NCBI GenBank assembly: GCA_963817515.1
Contig: CAWFPJ010000024.1
Coordinates: 62,001 to 126,000 of the forward strand
Length of the DNA: 64,000 bases
Direction of reading: 5' to 3'
Source of the DNA: DATMNI01 sp963817515
GTDB lineage: Bacteria; Acidobacteriota; Terriglobia; Bryobacterales; Bryobacteraceae
The number at the start of each line of letters is the position of its first letter. Position 1 is the stretch's first letter. A program made the translations under genes and the position numbers. Below the pieces are notes generated by a model. The model worked only from the letters and a program-made list of their open reading frames with translations, had not been told where the DNA came from and did no database searches. Shown in pieces: positions 1-9,267 of this stretch.

Positions 1-115
1 ACTCATACAAGGAGTCTCGGGGAATTACAAAAAAGAGTGTACCAACCTTTGCAGTATTAGACAAGGGGAATTTACCTCACGCCAAAATTAGGGTAGCTTA
101 TGATATGATATTCGC

Positions 116-1030
116 GTGGCCATCTGGGAACTTAACCTTTTCAAAGAGATAGCAGCGACACGTAGTATGAGCAAAGGTGCCGAACATTGCGGAGTCAGCC
201 AATCGGCCGCTAGCCAGCATGTGCAGGAAGTGGAGCGCAGGCTGGGGGTGGCGCTGTTCGACCGCAGCAAACGGCCGCTAGAAGTGACCGCCGCGGGCAA
301 ACTCTACGCCGAGTTTTGCCGCGACGTTTTACGCCGCGAAGAAGAATTCACGATGGCGCTCGAATCCGTCAAAGGCGACGTGGAGGGCACCGTGCGAGTG
401 GTGTCGATCTATTCCACGGGGCTTTCCGAAATGGGCCGCCTGCAGGAGGAATTCTCGGCGCGGTATCCCACCGCACAACTCCACGTGGAGTACATGCGCC
501 CGGATAAGGTCTACGACGCGGTGCGAAACGATACCGCCGATCTCGGCCTGGTGAGCTTCCCCGAGTCCAGCCGCGAAATCACGGCGATTCCGTGGCGCAA
601 CGAAGAGATGCAGGTGGCCGTGCCGCCCGCGCATGCACTCGCCCAACGGGATTTCGTCTATCCCGCCGACCTGAACGGCCAGGACTTCATTGGCTTCGAT
701 GAAGACCTTTCGATCCGCCGTGAGCTGGACCGCTTCCTGCGCGGCCAGGGCGTCGAAGTGAAAATCGTCATGCACTTCGATAATGTCCAGATGATCAAGG
801 AAGCCGTCGGCCTGGGCCGAGGCATCAGCCTGCTGCCCGCGCGCACCATGCTAGCGGAAATCAAGCAGGGGCGGCTGGTTGCAGTGAAGCTACTCGCGCC
901 GGATCTGGTGAGGCCGGTGGGCATTGTGCATCGCAAGCGGAAGAAGTTCAATCGGGCGGCGCAGGCGTTCCTGGAATTGCTGGTAGGGGACGGAGCTGGC
1001 AGGGATGGGGTCAACGGGGCAGCTTCGTAG
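116..1030 (+). CDS. LysR-family transcriptional regulator
   Basis: A 304-residue LysR-type DNA-binding regulator. Residues 1-60 form the winged helix-turn-helix (core SMSKGAEHCGVSQSAASQHV), followed by a linker helix. Residues about 88-290 form the two-lobed effector-binding domain, including the typical GLGRGISLLPARTM stretch near the hinge. Length is normal for the family (about 300). The start is GTG at 116; the two nearby upstream ATGs are out of frame. Two TATGAT hexamers at 99-104 and 104-109 could serve as a -10 box, but I see no matching -35. The effector and target are unknown. The 3' half of this gene and about 160 bp beyond it are repeated twice further right, so this is the only intact copy in the window. 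The C-terminal tail (NGAAS) corresponds to the 20-bp tandem unit found at 6557. Confidence 0.93.
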   Translation: MAIWELNLFKEIAATRSMSKGAEHCGVSQSAASQHVQEVERRLGVALFDRSKRPLEVTAAGKLYAEFCRDVLRREEEFTMALESVKGDVEGTVRVVSIYSTGLSEMGRLQEEFSARYPTAQLHVEYMRPDKVYDAVRNDTADLGLVSFPESSREITAIPWRNEEMQVAVPPAHALAQRDFVYPADLNGQDFIGFDEDLSIRRELDRFLRGQGVEVKIVMHFDNVQMIKEAVGLGRGISLLPARTMLAEIKQGRLVAVKLLAPDLVRPVGIVHRKRKKFNRAAQAFLELLVGDGAGRDGVNGAAS

Positions 1031-1187
1031 CAGTTTGACAAAAATGCTTCCGGCCGCGGATAAGCGCACGCGGATTCGTTATCGGCGCCTAACTGCGTTC
1101 ATCCGCCGGCAATTCGTTTCTGGCCAGTTTTTTCATCGTCTTGTCCGGAGCGCCCGGCTACGAGGTCATTTCTACGAGAAGACGACT
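505..1187 (+). repeat. LysR-tail direct repeat, copy 1
   Basis: Copy 1 of a roughly 683-bp direct repeat that covers the last 175 codons of the LysR gene and about 157 bp after its stop codon. Copy 2 is at 4261-4944 and is about 95 percent identical by eye. The downstream part contains an imperfect inverted pair (CCGCGGAT with ATCCGCGG in copy 2) around 1053-1115 that could fold, and it ends just before the start region of the next gene. Confidence 0.9.
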
Positions 1188-1235
1188 ACACAGCCAAGTG
1201 GATTGGCTACACTAAGCCTTGATCGAGGAGCAATT

Positions 1236-2927
1236 TTGACCCAGCCGGCGTCTCCAGTGTTTGCTGTTTTTTGTCTACTACCCGTCGCTTGTATGAGTCA
1301 GACATTCTCATTGAGTGGCTATGCCATCAATGGTTTGAGCGGCGGCCCGATGTCCGAAGTGAAGCTTCACCTCGAAGGGACGAAAGAGAACGTCCCGGAA
1401 AGCGGAATCCGCGGCGCAATTGCTTTGACGGCCGCTCCCGATTCCGATGGCCACTTTGTATTTGCCGGACTCTCCGCGGGACACTACGAACTTCAGGCTG
1501 AATTGCCGCATGACATCGTGACATACGGCGATTTTGCTGATCCGCTGTACTTGGTTGGCCACCGCAGCATAGAGGTCGGCACGGGATGGGACGACAGGAC
1601 CATCTTCTTCCGTATTGTGCCTCGCGCCGTCCTCAGCGGAACGATTCGCAACCGATACGGCGACCCGATCGGGCAAGCGGAGATCGAGGTCTACCGTTCC
1701 GTGCGGCGAGGGCCTCGCATTGCGTTTCCTGCCTTCGAAATGCTGTCCGGCAACACCGGGCGAGGCGGCCGGATCGGCCTCGTTGAGGTCGGCAGAACTG
1801 GTACCGATGATCAGGGCAAATACCGCCTGGAAGAACTATGGCCCGGAGAATATGTCATTTGCGCTTCGCTGCCCGCGTATCGTCGCATCCCTCCCAGCGG
1901 CGAAAGCGCTGCCCGGTACCGGCCTGGTACACCGGCTCAGATCTATGCTCGAAGCTGCTATCCCGACCCCGATTCACCTGGTGTCCATTTCCGCATCGAC
2001 CCTGGCACGCGCCCACACCAGGATTTCACGCTGGACTCCACTCCCTCCTACAACATCAGATTCACAGGCGGGCCCGAACTGGACTCCAAAGCATTGTCCT
2101 CCGGTCGGGTGTGGCCTCTCTTCACGCTGAACCACTCTGACGCGACCGGTTCGCCGGTCGACCTTCGGGAGTCTACGCGGTTGCCCGGTTGGGGAGCTGA
2201 AGTGCGAAACGTTCCTCTAGGCAATTATGTCGTGGAGACCCGTGTAATTGATCTGGAGGGGCCGGGTTTCGTGGCGCGCCGCGAATTTACAGTATCCGAC
2301 GGGCCACCAGCACCAATTGAGCTCCCTCCGATTCGCAGCGCGACGATCGACGTTCATATACTTGACGGAGACGGGATGAAGGTTGACGACAACTCGGCGA
2401 CGGTCTTTCTTGTTCCCACGTCGGACGGAATGTTAGCTCAACGTCTCAGAAAGAGCTCGGGCTTGAGTCTCGACCCCGGCGCTTATTGGCTCTTCATTCG
2501 TGCGAAGGCGCCTCTATGCGCGGCATCGGCCCGGCTGGATGCAAAAGACGTCATAGAGCACCGTATCACGGTGGCTTCCGGCATGACCCTCCGGCTTGAT
2601 GTGGAATTGGGGAGGCATTGCGGTAGCATCGGCATCCAAACCGTTGTCGGGGAATTCGCAGCCCCGTTCTCCGAATACCTGATCTTGCTGAGCGGAACTC
2701 CTCAAGAACCGGGCGAAGTAATCGCCGGCACCTCCGATGCGAAGGGGCATGCGTCAATTGGAGTGCTGCCGCCCGGCCGGTACTTACTATGGGCATGGCT
2801 GCCGGGTGCTCACGGATACCTTGGTCCCGATCTAGCTGATGCAGCGGTAAAGCCGGTTGAAGCGGTGGTCACGTCCGACCAAACCGCGTTCGTTTCAATA
2901 GAGGCGATCCGAGGAGGTTCAAAGTGA
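1236..2927 (+). CDS. Secreted protein with carboxypeptidase-regulatory-like (Ig-fold) domains
   Basis: About 563 residues. The reading frame is open further upstream, but TTG at 1236 is the best start: GAGGAG lies five bases before it and a signal peptide follows (MTQPASPVFAVFCLLPVAC), with cleavage probably before SQTF. Several beta-sandwich segments of the carboxypeptidase regulatory type follow, each with a 'G.V....G.P..GA.V' strand and a later 'L.PG.Y' turn: about residues 25-100, 120-240, 380-460 and 470-560. There is no catalytic motif. Such proteins are exported and common in acidobacteria; the role is unknown. The stop overlaps the next start by four bases (GTGA), so the two genes are translationally coupled. 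Confidence 0.72.
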   Translation: MTQPASPVFAVFCLLPVACMSQTFSLSGYAINGLSGGPMSEVKLHLEGTKENVPESGIRGAIALTAAPDSDGHFVFAGLSAGHYELQAELPHDIVTYGDFADPLYLVGHRSIEVGTGWDDRTIFFRIVPRAVLSGTIRNRYGDPIGQAEIEVYRSVRRGPRIAFPAFEMLSGNTGRGGRIGLVEVGRTGTDDQGKYRLEELWPGEYVICASLPAYRRIPPSGESAARYRPGTPAQIYARSCYPDPDSPGVHFRIDPGTRPHQDFTLDSTPSYNIRFTGGPELDSKALSSGRVWPLFTLNHSDATGSPVDLRESTRLPGWGAEVRNVPLGNYVVETRVIDLEGPGFVARREFTVSDGPPAPIELPPIRSATIDVHILDGDGMKVDDNSATVFLVPTSDGMLAQRLRKSSGLSLDPGAYWLFIRAKAPLCAASARLDAKDVIEHRITVASGMTLRLDVELGRHCGSIGIQTVVGEFAAPFSEYLILLSGTPQEPGEVIAGTSDAKGHASIGVLPPGRYLLWAWLPGAHGYLGPDLADAAVKPVEAVVTSDQTAFVSIEAIRGGSK

Positions 2928-3856
2928 GAATGGCTCGATGGGTAGGAATCTCGTGGTTGGCCATATGCGCGGCGAGGCCTGCTTTGGGCCAGGTCGAGAT
3001 TACGGGTTCGGTAGTGGATGCGGAAGACGGCAAACCAGTCGCCCACGCCCTCGCGACTGCTACAGTGTGGAAGAGCGAGGACCTTTCACACCCGGACCTG
3101 CTGGTTGTCCTCACGGGTGAGGACGGGAAATTCCACTTTACCGGACTGCCGGATGACAAGTTCGATATTGCCGTCGAGAAGGCCGGATACCTGGACGCGA
3201 CCGGCCGAAGATACTCTCATGTACGGTCCATAATGAACGCGGATCTCACCATGCGTCTCACCCGGCAGGCCTTGATCAGCGGCACTGTGAAGGACGACCG
3301 TGGCTTACCCGTGCCGGGAGCGCAAGTAGTGGTCCAAGAGGGCACAGGCAAGGGTAGCTTTCGTTCCACTTATGCGACAGATTCAGATGGAGAATTTCGC
3401 GCCGCCACCTCTCGCGGAATTTATTATGTAGGGGTTTTGTCGCCGGGGGTTGGGACTTTGCTGCGCGCACAAGGGTTGTCGTTCACGCCCGTCTATTATT
3501 CCGGTCCGGACGGCGGTGACGTTCCAGTAGGGATCGACATGGTGCCCGGCCGTAAAGTTACGGTCGATCTGCGGGTATCACCGATTCCGGCTCGCGAGAT
3601 CCGAGGACACCTGGATGACGGCGTGCTAATTGGAGTATCTGTGCTGCCGGCAGGGGACGACAATTATCGGGCAGTTTGGGGTGTCTCACGCCACGAGGAA
3701 AGGTCACGCGAATTCCGGATTTCCGGGCTGGCGCCGGGGGTCTATGTTCTCAGTTTCCAAGTCGTAGCTTCTTCCCAGTCAACCTTCTTGCGCAAGACAG
3801 TGCAAGTGGGCAACACGGATGTAACGGATCTGGTGGTGACGTCAGCTGATCGATAG
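2924..3856 (+). CDS. Secreted carboxypeptidase-regulatory-like protein, coupled partner
   Basis: A 310-residue exported protein. GTG start at 2924 with GAGGAGG just upstream, overlapping the previous stop. The signal peptide covers about residues 1-22 (ends PALGQVE). Three regulatory-type beta-sandwich units can be seen: residues 23-105 (ITGSVVDAEDGKPV), 107-190 (ISGTVKDDRGLPVPGAQVV) and about 200-305, ending in a carboxy-terminal strand LVVTSADR. No enzyme motif is seen. It resembles its upstream neighbour in architecture but is shorter, so the pair may have arisen by duplication and probably works together at the envelope. Function unknown. Confidence 0.78.
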   Translation: MRMARWVGISWLAICAARPALGQVEITGSVVDAEDGKPVAHALATATVWKSEDLSHPDLLVVLTGEDGKFHFTGLPDDKFDIAVEKAGYLDATGRRYSHVRSIMNADLTMRLTRQALISGTVKDDRGLPVPGAQVVVQEGTGKGSFRSTYATDSDGEFRAATSRGIYYVGVLSPGVGTLLRAQGLSFTPVYYSGPDGGDVPVGIDMVPGRKVTVDLRVSPIPAREIRGHLDDGVLIGVSVLPAGDDNYRAVWGVSRHEERSREFRISGLAPGVYVLSFQVVASSQSTFLRKTVQVGNTDVTDLVVTSADR

Positions 3857-4260
3857 CCGAGGCGGCAGACGAGCTGCAGCCATATGAACTATTTGATTAG
3901 CATTACCGGTCCACTTAGGCGGTTGTCGAGTTCCGGGTGTCCCACGCTTTCTCAGGTGCGGATAGCCTGTTGCGCTGGTCACTGGCGCTCCGTGTAGGCG
4001 TCTTTATCGGAAAGTGGCGACGATCTCGCCTCGCCGCGCGTTGCACAAACGACCCCCTTTCGGGACGTCAGCTTTATCCACGTGGCCGTGTTACGCCCTA
4101 TCGTTCCTCCTGATGTCGGTAAAGCTGAGGACCGCCAATCCACGGGATGGCGACTTCGCGCTCACGCGGATTGCTTGTAGGTCTTTGCCTAATCAACGAA
4201 CCGACGCAAATCACATATTTCGGACCACATCCAATCGCTAGCGCGGAGCCGGGACGACCG
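3857..4260. other. Intergenic region, nothing recognised
   Basis: About 400 bp between the coupled secreted pair and the second LysR-tail copy. Short open frames here have no start signals or recognisable protein features. I see no RNA gene or clear hairpin with a T-run. Confidence 0.5.
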
Positions 4261-4783
4261 TAAGATCTACGACGCGGTGCGAAACGATACCGCCGATCTT
4301 GGTCTGGTGAGCTTTCCCGAACCCAGCCGCGAAATCACGGCGATTCCGTGGCGCAACGAAGAGATGCAGGTGGCCGTGCCGCCCGCGCATGCGTTCGCCC
4401 AACGGGATTTCGTCTATCCCGCCGACCTGAACGGCCAGGACTTCATTGGCTTCGATGAAGACCTTTCGATCCGCCGTGAGCTGGACCGCTTCCTGCGCGG
4501 CCAGGGCGTCGAAGTGAAAATCGTCATGCACTTCGATAATGTCCAGATGATCAAGGAAGCCGTCGGCCTGGGTCGAGGCATCAGCCTGCTGCCCGCGCGC
4601 ACCATGCTGACGGAAATCAAGCAGGGGCGGCTGGTGGCGGTCAAACTTCTCGCCCCGGATCTGGTGAGGCCGGTGGGCATTGTGCATCGCAAGCGGAAGA
4701 AGTTCAATCGGGCGGCGCAGGCGTTCCTGGAATTGTTGGTGGGTGACGGAGCTGGCGGGGACACCAACGGTGCGGCGTTGTAG
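4261..4783 (+). pseudogene. LysR regulator fragment (C-terminal effector domain only)
   Basis: A second copy of the last 175 residues of the LysR regulator at 116-1030. It begins abruptly inside the effector domain (KIYDAVRNDTADLGLV) and has no HTH. The frame stays open to a stop at 4781, with only a few substitutions (for example A to T in TMLTEIK) and an altered tail (GGDTNGAAL). It cannot bind DNA as a LysR protein. It may simply be the product of a duplication. The open frame suggests the event is fairly recent or that the fragment tolerates synonymous change. Confidence 0.88.
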
Positions 4784-4944
4784 CAGTTTGCTGCGGACGA
4801 GTTTCCGGGCCGCGGATAAGCGCACGCGGATTCGTTATCGGCGCCTAACTGCGTTCATCCGCGGGCAACTCGTTTCTGGCCAGTTTTTCATCGTCTTGTC
4901 CGGAGCGCCCGGCTACGAGGTCATTTCTACGCGAAGGCGACGAC
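4261..4944 (+). repeat. LysR-tail direct repeat, copy 2
   Basis: Copy 2 of the repeat at 505-1187. Matching begins at TAAG..TCTACGACG in both copies and ends near TTTCTACG.GAAG.CGAC. The downstream non-coding 160 bp are as well conserved as the coding part, which argues for a DNA-level duplication and not selection on protein. Confidence 0.9.
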
Positions 4945-5204
4945 GTTCATGGCTGCTGAAGTCCAGCGATGCGAACCGTTGAGCGCGAGTTCCTGCCCGT
5001 CTCTCGTGTACCGATCTATAGAATACAGACCGTAAAGCGCTGGCTTAGATTGCTTGCGAGCGAGCGTCTTACTGGTCCGGCATGGGTGCAGCGACGGCGT
5101 CGCAATCAAGTAGATAACCACCGCTGTTTTGCCAGCGGCGACAATGCGTCTCCGCCATAAACGAAACTGAAGGAGCGAATCCTGGAAAAGCCGACGCCGG
5201 CAGT

Positions 5205-6311
5205 CTAATTCTTCGATGGCGCGTAGCCTTGCCACAGGTATTCGAGAGCTTCCGACATGGTCTGCTGCTTCACGGCGCGATCGCCGTGGCCGGCGTTCTG
5301 CGCGAACACGAATTGATAATGATAGCCCTTGGCCGCGAGCTCTCGCGCCATGAATTCATTGGCGACTACGTGATCGTTCTGCATCGGGTCGAGAGTATAA
5401 AGGTCGCGATCGCCCACCTCCATCCACAACCGGATCGGCTTGCGCGGGTTTTTGGGGATCAAGTTCTCGTGAAACTCCCAGGCGCCATGCGGCGTTTCCG
5501 GATCCAGCGGCCACTGCGAGTTCACATAGCTGCCGGAATAGGTGAGGACGCGGTGGTACAGCTCGGGATGATACCAGGCCATGATCAATGCGCAGGAACC
5601 GCCGGAACTGCTTCCCATGGTCGCGCGGCCTTCGGGATCTTTGGTCAATTTCACGTTATATTGTTTTTCGACCAGCGGCAGCACTTCCTTCTCGACGAAT
5701 TCGGCGTAGCGACCGGTCATGTTGTCGTATTCCAGGCCGCGTTCGCTGCCCGCCGCGTCGCCGCCGCCGTTACCTATGGAAACGGCGATCATCACCGGGA
5801 CCTTTTTCTCCGCGATCAGGTTGTCGAGTGCGGTGAACAGGAGCCGGTCGGGGCCGTCGGCTCCTACGATGAACGGCGCGTCGGTGCCAGGAACATATTG
5901 TTTAGGGACATAAACCGCAACGCGGCGCGTGTAGGGAGCAGGATGGCTGGTGACGATCCGTTTGGCGGGATCGAGCGCGTCGGGGGCGCCAGGGGTCCTC
6001 GGCTCGCGGGCGATTCCGGGGTAAAATTTGCTGTCCGCCGATTCCATGGTGAAGTTGTACACGGTTCCCTGCGGCACGCCTTCGTGCACCGTCGACTCCG
6101 GCGCCGGTTTGTGAGTGGGGCCGAGGATGAAGTTGCCATCCACCGTTGCCGGAGCATTTTCGCCGTCCGGCAGTTCTTTCGCCATGACATAACCGGGCGT
6201 GTGCGAATCGCGCGTCGGCGGAGTCGGGCGGAGCCGCGCGGGGGGAGTCTGGGCCCTTGCCGACGTTAAGCTAATCGCGAGGAGGAACATGGCAGTTGAA
6301 GGACGGAACAT
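5205..6311 (-). CDS. Secreted esterase of the enterochelin-esterase/esterase-D type
   Basis: 368 residues with a signal peptide (residues 1-20, cleavage after SARA). The mature protein is an alpha/beta hydrolase of the putative-esterase family (enterochelin esterase Fes, esterase D, mycolyltransferase group). The nucleophile elbow is GSSSGG at 233-238 with Ser235. Candidate acid residues are Asp301/Asp303 (VGDRDLY) and the base is His342 (NAGHGD). An N-terminal beta-sandwich region of about 100 residues (YNFTMESADSKFYPG) precedes it, as in iron-siderophore esterases, but the substrate cannot be told from sequence. The gene stands alone and opposite to the flanking LysR-tail repeats. Confidence 0.85.
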   Translation of the reverse strand: MFRPSTAMFLLAISLTSARAQTPPARLRPTPPTRDSHTPGYVMAKELPDGENAPATVDGNFILGPTHKPAPESTVHEGVPQGTVYNFTMESADSKFYPGIAREPRTPGAPDALDPAKRIVTSHPAPYTRRVAVYVPKQYVPGTDAPFIVGADGPDRLLFTALDNLIAEKKVPVMIAVSIGNGGGDAAGSERGLEYDNMTGRYAEFVEKEVLPLVEKQYNVKLTKDPEGRATMGSSSGGSCALIMAWYHPELYHRVLTYSGSYVNSQWPLDPETPHGAWEFHENLIPKNPRKPIRLWMEVGDRDLYTLDPMQNDHVVANEFMARELAAKGYHYQFVFAQNAGHGDRAVKQQTMSEALEYLWQGYAPSKN

Positions 6312-6469
6312 GAAGCACCCCTTTCTCTGAGAGTATTAGTTTTACCATAACGGAGACGCGTTCTTGCGAGGTTCAGACTGCGATGATGCACGAGCGGGCG
6401 GTGGCCATCGAGAAAGTGAATCCCCCGTTGTGCAATCGCTCGCGAGGCGTCGAGCCAAAAATGTGTTCC

Positions 6470-6577
6470 GTGCATCGCAAGCGAAAGAAGTTCAATCGGG
6501 CGGCGCAGGCGTTCCTGGAATTGCTGGTAGGGGACGGAGCTGGCAGGGATGGCGTCAACGGGGGCAGCTCTGTAACT
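6470..6577 (+). pseudogene. LysR-tail remnant (third copy, last 35 codons)
   Basis: A 108-bp stub nearly identical to the 3' end of the LysR gene at 925-1030 (HRKRKKFNRAAQAFLELL and the GDGAG tail). It starts abruptly at TGCATCGC, 158 bp upstream of the esterase gene start (5' side). It runs directly into the 20-bp tandem repeat, so the last codons read NGG-SSVTNGAAL before a stop. Confidence 0.85.
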
Positions 6578-6637
6578 AACGGCGCAGCCCTGTAATTAAC
6601 GGGGCCGCGCTGTAATTAACGGGACGGCCTTGTAAGG
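6557..6637 (+). repeat. 20-bp tandem repeat, four units
   Basis: Four consecutive units of 20-21 bp at 6557-6577, 6578-6597, 6598-6617 and 6618-6637. Each begins AACGG, has a variable GC-rich middle and ends CTGTAA or TTGTAA. The unit matches the last codons and stop of the LysR copies (Asn-Gly-Ala-Ala-Leu-stop in copy 2). It therefore appears to be an expansion of the LysR gene terminus, with every unit carrying a TAA/TAG-like stop. Confidence 0.85.
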
Positions 6638-9247
6638 TTACTCGCATCGCAATACCACCGCCGGATCCACCCGCACGGCCCGCCGCGCTGGAATCGCGCA
6701 GCCCGCCACACCTGCAAGCACCAGGACCGCGGCCGACGCCGCAAATGTGACCGGATCCCCCGGTGACACTCCTGCCAGAATGGCCCGCAGCAGCCGCGTC
6801 ACCATGAACGCCAGCGGCAGCCCGATCACCAGACCGATCACCAGGGGACGCAAACCCTGCCGGAACACCAGCCGCAGAATGTCGCCGCTGGTTCCACCCA
6901 TCGCCAGACGGACCCCGAACTCCTGCATCCGCTGGCTCACCGAATGGGCCGTCACGGAGTACAGCCCGATCGACGCCAGCACCAGCGCCACGGCCGCGAA
7001 CACGGTGCAGATCGCCCCGAACAATCGGGTCGGCATCCGGCTATCGGAAATCCGGCTTTCGAGCGACCGTACTTCGTAGACCGGCAGCCCCTTGTCCAAG
7101 TGTTGCACTTCGGTCCGGAACGCTTGCGCCAGCGTGGCGGGCGGCACCCCGGTCCGCGCCACAAGATACGCCACGCGCTGCGGCGCCGCCGCAAAGGTGA
7201 GATAGATCAGGGGCGTAGGTTCCAGCGGATGGCGGAAATCCTGCTGTATATCCGGCACCACGCCGACGACAGTCAACCAGGCCGCGGCCGCGTGGTTCCG
7301 CACCAGGCGGAGCCGCTTGCCCAGCGGATTCTCATGCGGCCACATCTGCGCCGCGAAGCTCTCATTGACCAGCGTTACCGGCGCTGCCGACGTGCTGTCC
7401 GCGTCCGTGAGCAGCCGTCCGCGGCGCGCTTGCACCTGTCCCACGCGGAAGTAGCCGGGCGCCGCCACAATCGCGCCCAACTGCGGCAGCCGCTCCCCTG
7501 CCGGCGCTGCCGACCCCTCCAACTGGTATGGGAAAGACATTCGCCCGCCCATCGGCAGGTTCGACACCACGGCCGTGGACTCCACTCCCGGCAGCGCACC
7601 CAGACGCACCGCCAGTGCTTCGTGGAAGCGCACCAGGTCCTCATCCCGCGGATACTTCGCCTCCGGAAGGTTGATCCGCATGGTAAGCACATTAGCGGTG
7701 TTCAGTCCGATTGGCGTTCCGTAAAGCTTGGCCGTGCTGCGAATCATCAGGCCCGCGCCGGCCAGCAGCATCACGCACAGCGCCATTTCAAACGCTACCA
7801 ACGTGCTTGCCAGGCGCAGACTGCGACGGCCGCCGGCGGTGCCGTGGCCGCCATCTTTCAGCGACCCGTGGATATCCACCTTCGCCAATCGCAGCGCCGG
7901 AGCCAGTCCGAACAGGACCCCGGTGGCGATGGAAATCGCCGCCAGGTACGCGAAGGCCGCGCCGTCCAACTGCAGGTTCAGCCAGGGCGGCTTCGCGCGG
8001 TCACCTGTGCCGGCATCGAACCAGCGCAGCCCGCCGATGGCCACAGCCCACCCCAAAAGTCCGCCCGCCAGCGAGAGCATCGTGCTCTCGATCAGCAACT
8101 GCCTGATGATGCGTGCCCGGCCGGCGCCGATCGCCAGGCGGATCGAGATCTCCCGCGCCCGCCCCGCCGCGCGCGCCAACAGCATATTGGCAACGTCGGC
8201 GCACGCGATCAACAGCACAAATCCCACCGCCCCGAACAGTACTGCAAACAGCGGCCGCATGGCGTAGGCTCCCGTGATCGCAATGATCGGCTGCACCTCT
8301 GCCGTGAGTCCCTTGCCGGTCTCCGGGAATTGGCTCGCCATTTGCCGCATCAGCGTATCCAGTTCCGTTCGGGCCGCGGCAACATTCACGCCGTCGGCCA
8401 GCCGGCCATACATCATCAGGTCCCGGTTGTCGCCCTTCTCCATCGCGGCGGTGGGAATCAGCGGCGTCCACAGGTCGGTGTCCTCGGGGAACCGCTTTCC
8501 CGGCGGCATTACGCCCACTACCCGCGCCGGCACTTCGTCTATGCGGATGGTTTGGCCTACAATGGCCGGTTCGCCGCCGTACCGTTGCTCCCAGACGTGG
8601 TGACCCAACAGCACCACTGCGGCCGCCCCGGGCTTCTCGTCATCACTCGTGAAGTCACGGCCCAACAAGGGCTGCTGCCGCGCCACCGCGTTTCCGTTCG
8701 CAGAGATGCGGACGCAGTAGTATCGCTCCGGCAGCCCGCTGCGGTCGCTCACATTGACCGGACGGAATTGGTATGCCGCCAGCCCCGCCAACAAATGCAC
8801 GCGCGACCGCAGATCGCGGAAGTACGGATAGGAAGTCTCGAAATGCTGCACGCGCGCCGCATCGGTGGCGCTGACTATGATCACCCGTTCGGCGTGGTCC
8901 AGCCCCATATTCCATGAGATCACCCCGCTGACGATAGTGAACATCGCGGTATCCGCGCCGATCCCAAGTGCCAGCGCGATCACCGCCACCGCTGCGAATC
9001 CCGGATTCTTGCCGAATGTGCGCGCCGCGTATCGAACATCGTGCCACAGCGCCTCGATCCGCGCGAAAGTCCATACGTCGCGGCAGCGCTCCCCGATGCT
9101 GGTGATGTTCCCGAAGCGGCGCCGCGCGTTCTGGCTGGTTCCCGCTTCGCTAGCCATCTCCAGGTGGAATCGCAACTCGTCTTGCAGGTCGCGGTCGAGT
9201 TGCCGGCGCCGCCAGAGCGCCAGGAGTTTCTTGCGAAATCGCTTCAT
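6638..9247 (-). CDS. ADOP-family permease (FtsX/MacB-like, no ATPase)
   Basis: About 869 residues from ATG at 9247 (an upstream in-frame extension would overlap the PadR gene; GGAGAGAG precedes this ATG). Domain order: a short N-terminal ADOP prefix (MKRFRKKLLALWRRRQLDRD, with a DLQDELRFHLE helix), a MacB-type periplasmic core flanked by a first membrane helix (about 75-100), FtsX permease helices about 345-480, then a second core and a second FtsX block to the C-terminus (about 740-869). This duplicated layout without a partner ATPase is the 'acidobacterial duplicated orphan permease' described for Solibacter and relatives. Substrate unknown. PadR lies 20 bp upstream in the same direction, a standard pairing. 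Confidence 0.92.
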   Translation of the reverse strand: MKRFRKKLLALWRRRQLDRDLQDELRFHLEMASEAGTSQNARRRFGNITSIGERCRDVWTFARIEALWHDVRYAARTFGKNPGFAAVAVIALALGIGADTAMFTIVSGVISWNMGLDHAERVIIVSATDAARVQHFETSYPYFRDLRSRVHLLAGLAAYQFRPVNVSDRSGLPERYYCVRISANGNAVARQQPLLGRDFTSDDEKPGAAAVVLLGHHVWEQRYGGEPAIVGQTIRIDEVPARVVGVMPPGKRFPEDTDLWTPLIPTAAMEKGDNRDLMMYGRLADGVNVAAARTELDTLMRQMASQFPETGKGLTAEVQPIIAITGAYAMRPLFAVLFGAVGFVLLIACADVANMLLARAAGRAREISIRLAIGAGRARIIRQLLIESTMLSLAGGLLGWAVAIGGLRWFDAGTGDRAKPPWLNLQLDGAAFAYLAAISIATGVLFGLAPALRLAKVDIHGSLKDGGHGTAGGRRSLRLASTLVAFEMALCVMLLAGAGLMIRSTAKLYGTPIGLNTANVLTMRINLPEAKYPRDEDLVRFHEALAVRLGALPGVESTAVVSNLPMGGRMSFPYQLEGSAAPAGERLPQLGAIVAAPGYFRVGQVQARRGRLLTDADSTSAAPVTLVNESFAAQMWPHENPLGKRLRLVRNHAAAAWLTVVGVVPDIQQDFRHPLEPTPLIYLTFAAAPQRVAYLVARTGVPPATLAQAFRTEVQHLDKGLPVYEVRSLESRISDSRMPTRLFGAICTVFAAVALVLASIGLYSVTAHSVSQRMQEFGVRLAMGGTSGDILRLVFRQGLRPLVIGLVIGLPLAFMVTRLLRAILAGVSPGDPVTFAASAAVLVLAGVAGCAIPARRAVRVDPAVVLRCE

Positions 9248-9267
9248 TTCAGGCTCTCTCCATCTAC

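Noticed and set aside
99..109. Promoter of the LysR gene (TATGATATGAT)
   Set aside because: Two -10-like hexamers but no -35 at the right distance, and too close to the GTG start to be sure.
6557..6637. CRISPR-like short repeats
   Set aside because: Units are directly adjacent without spacers and derive from a gene terminus. No cas genes occur in the window.
6944..8917. Long open frame (657 codons) on the plus strand, antisense to the ADOP permease
   Set aside because: It is the mirror of a GC-rich gene with strong third-position bias; its product is Arg/His/Gln-rich, with no domain and no start signal.
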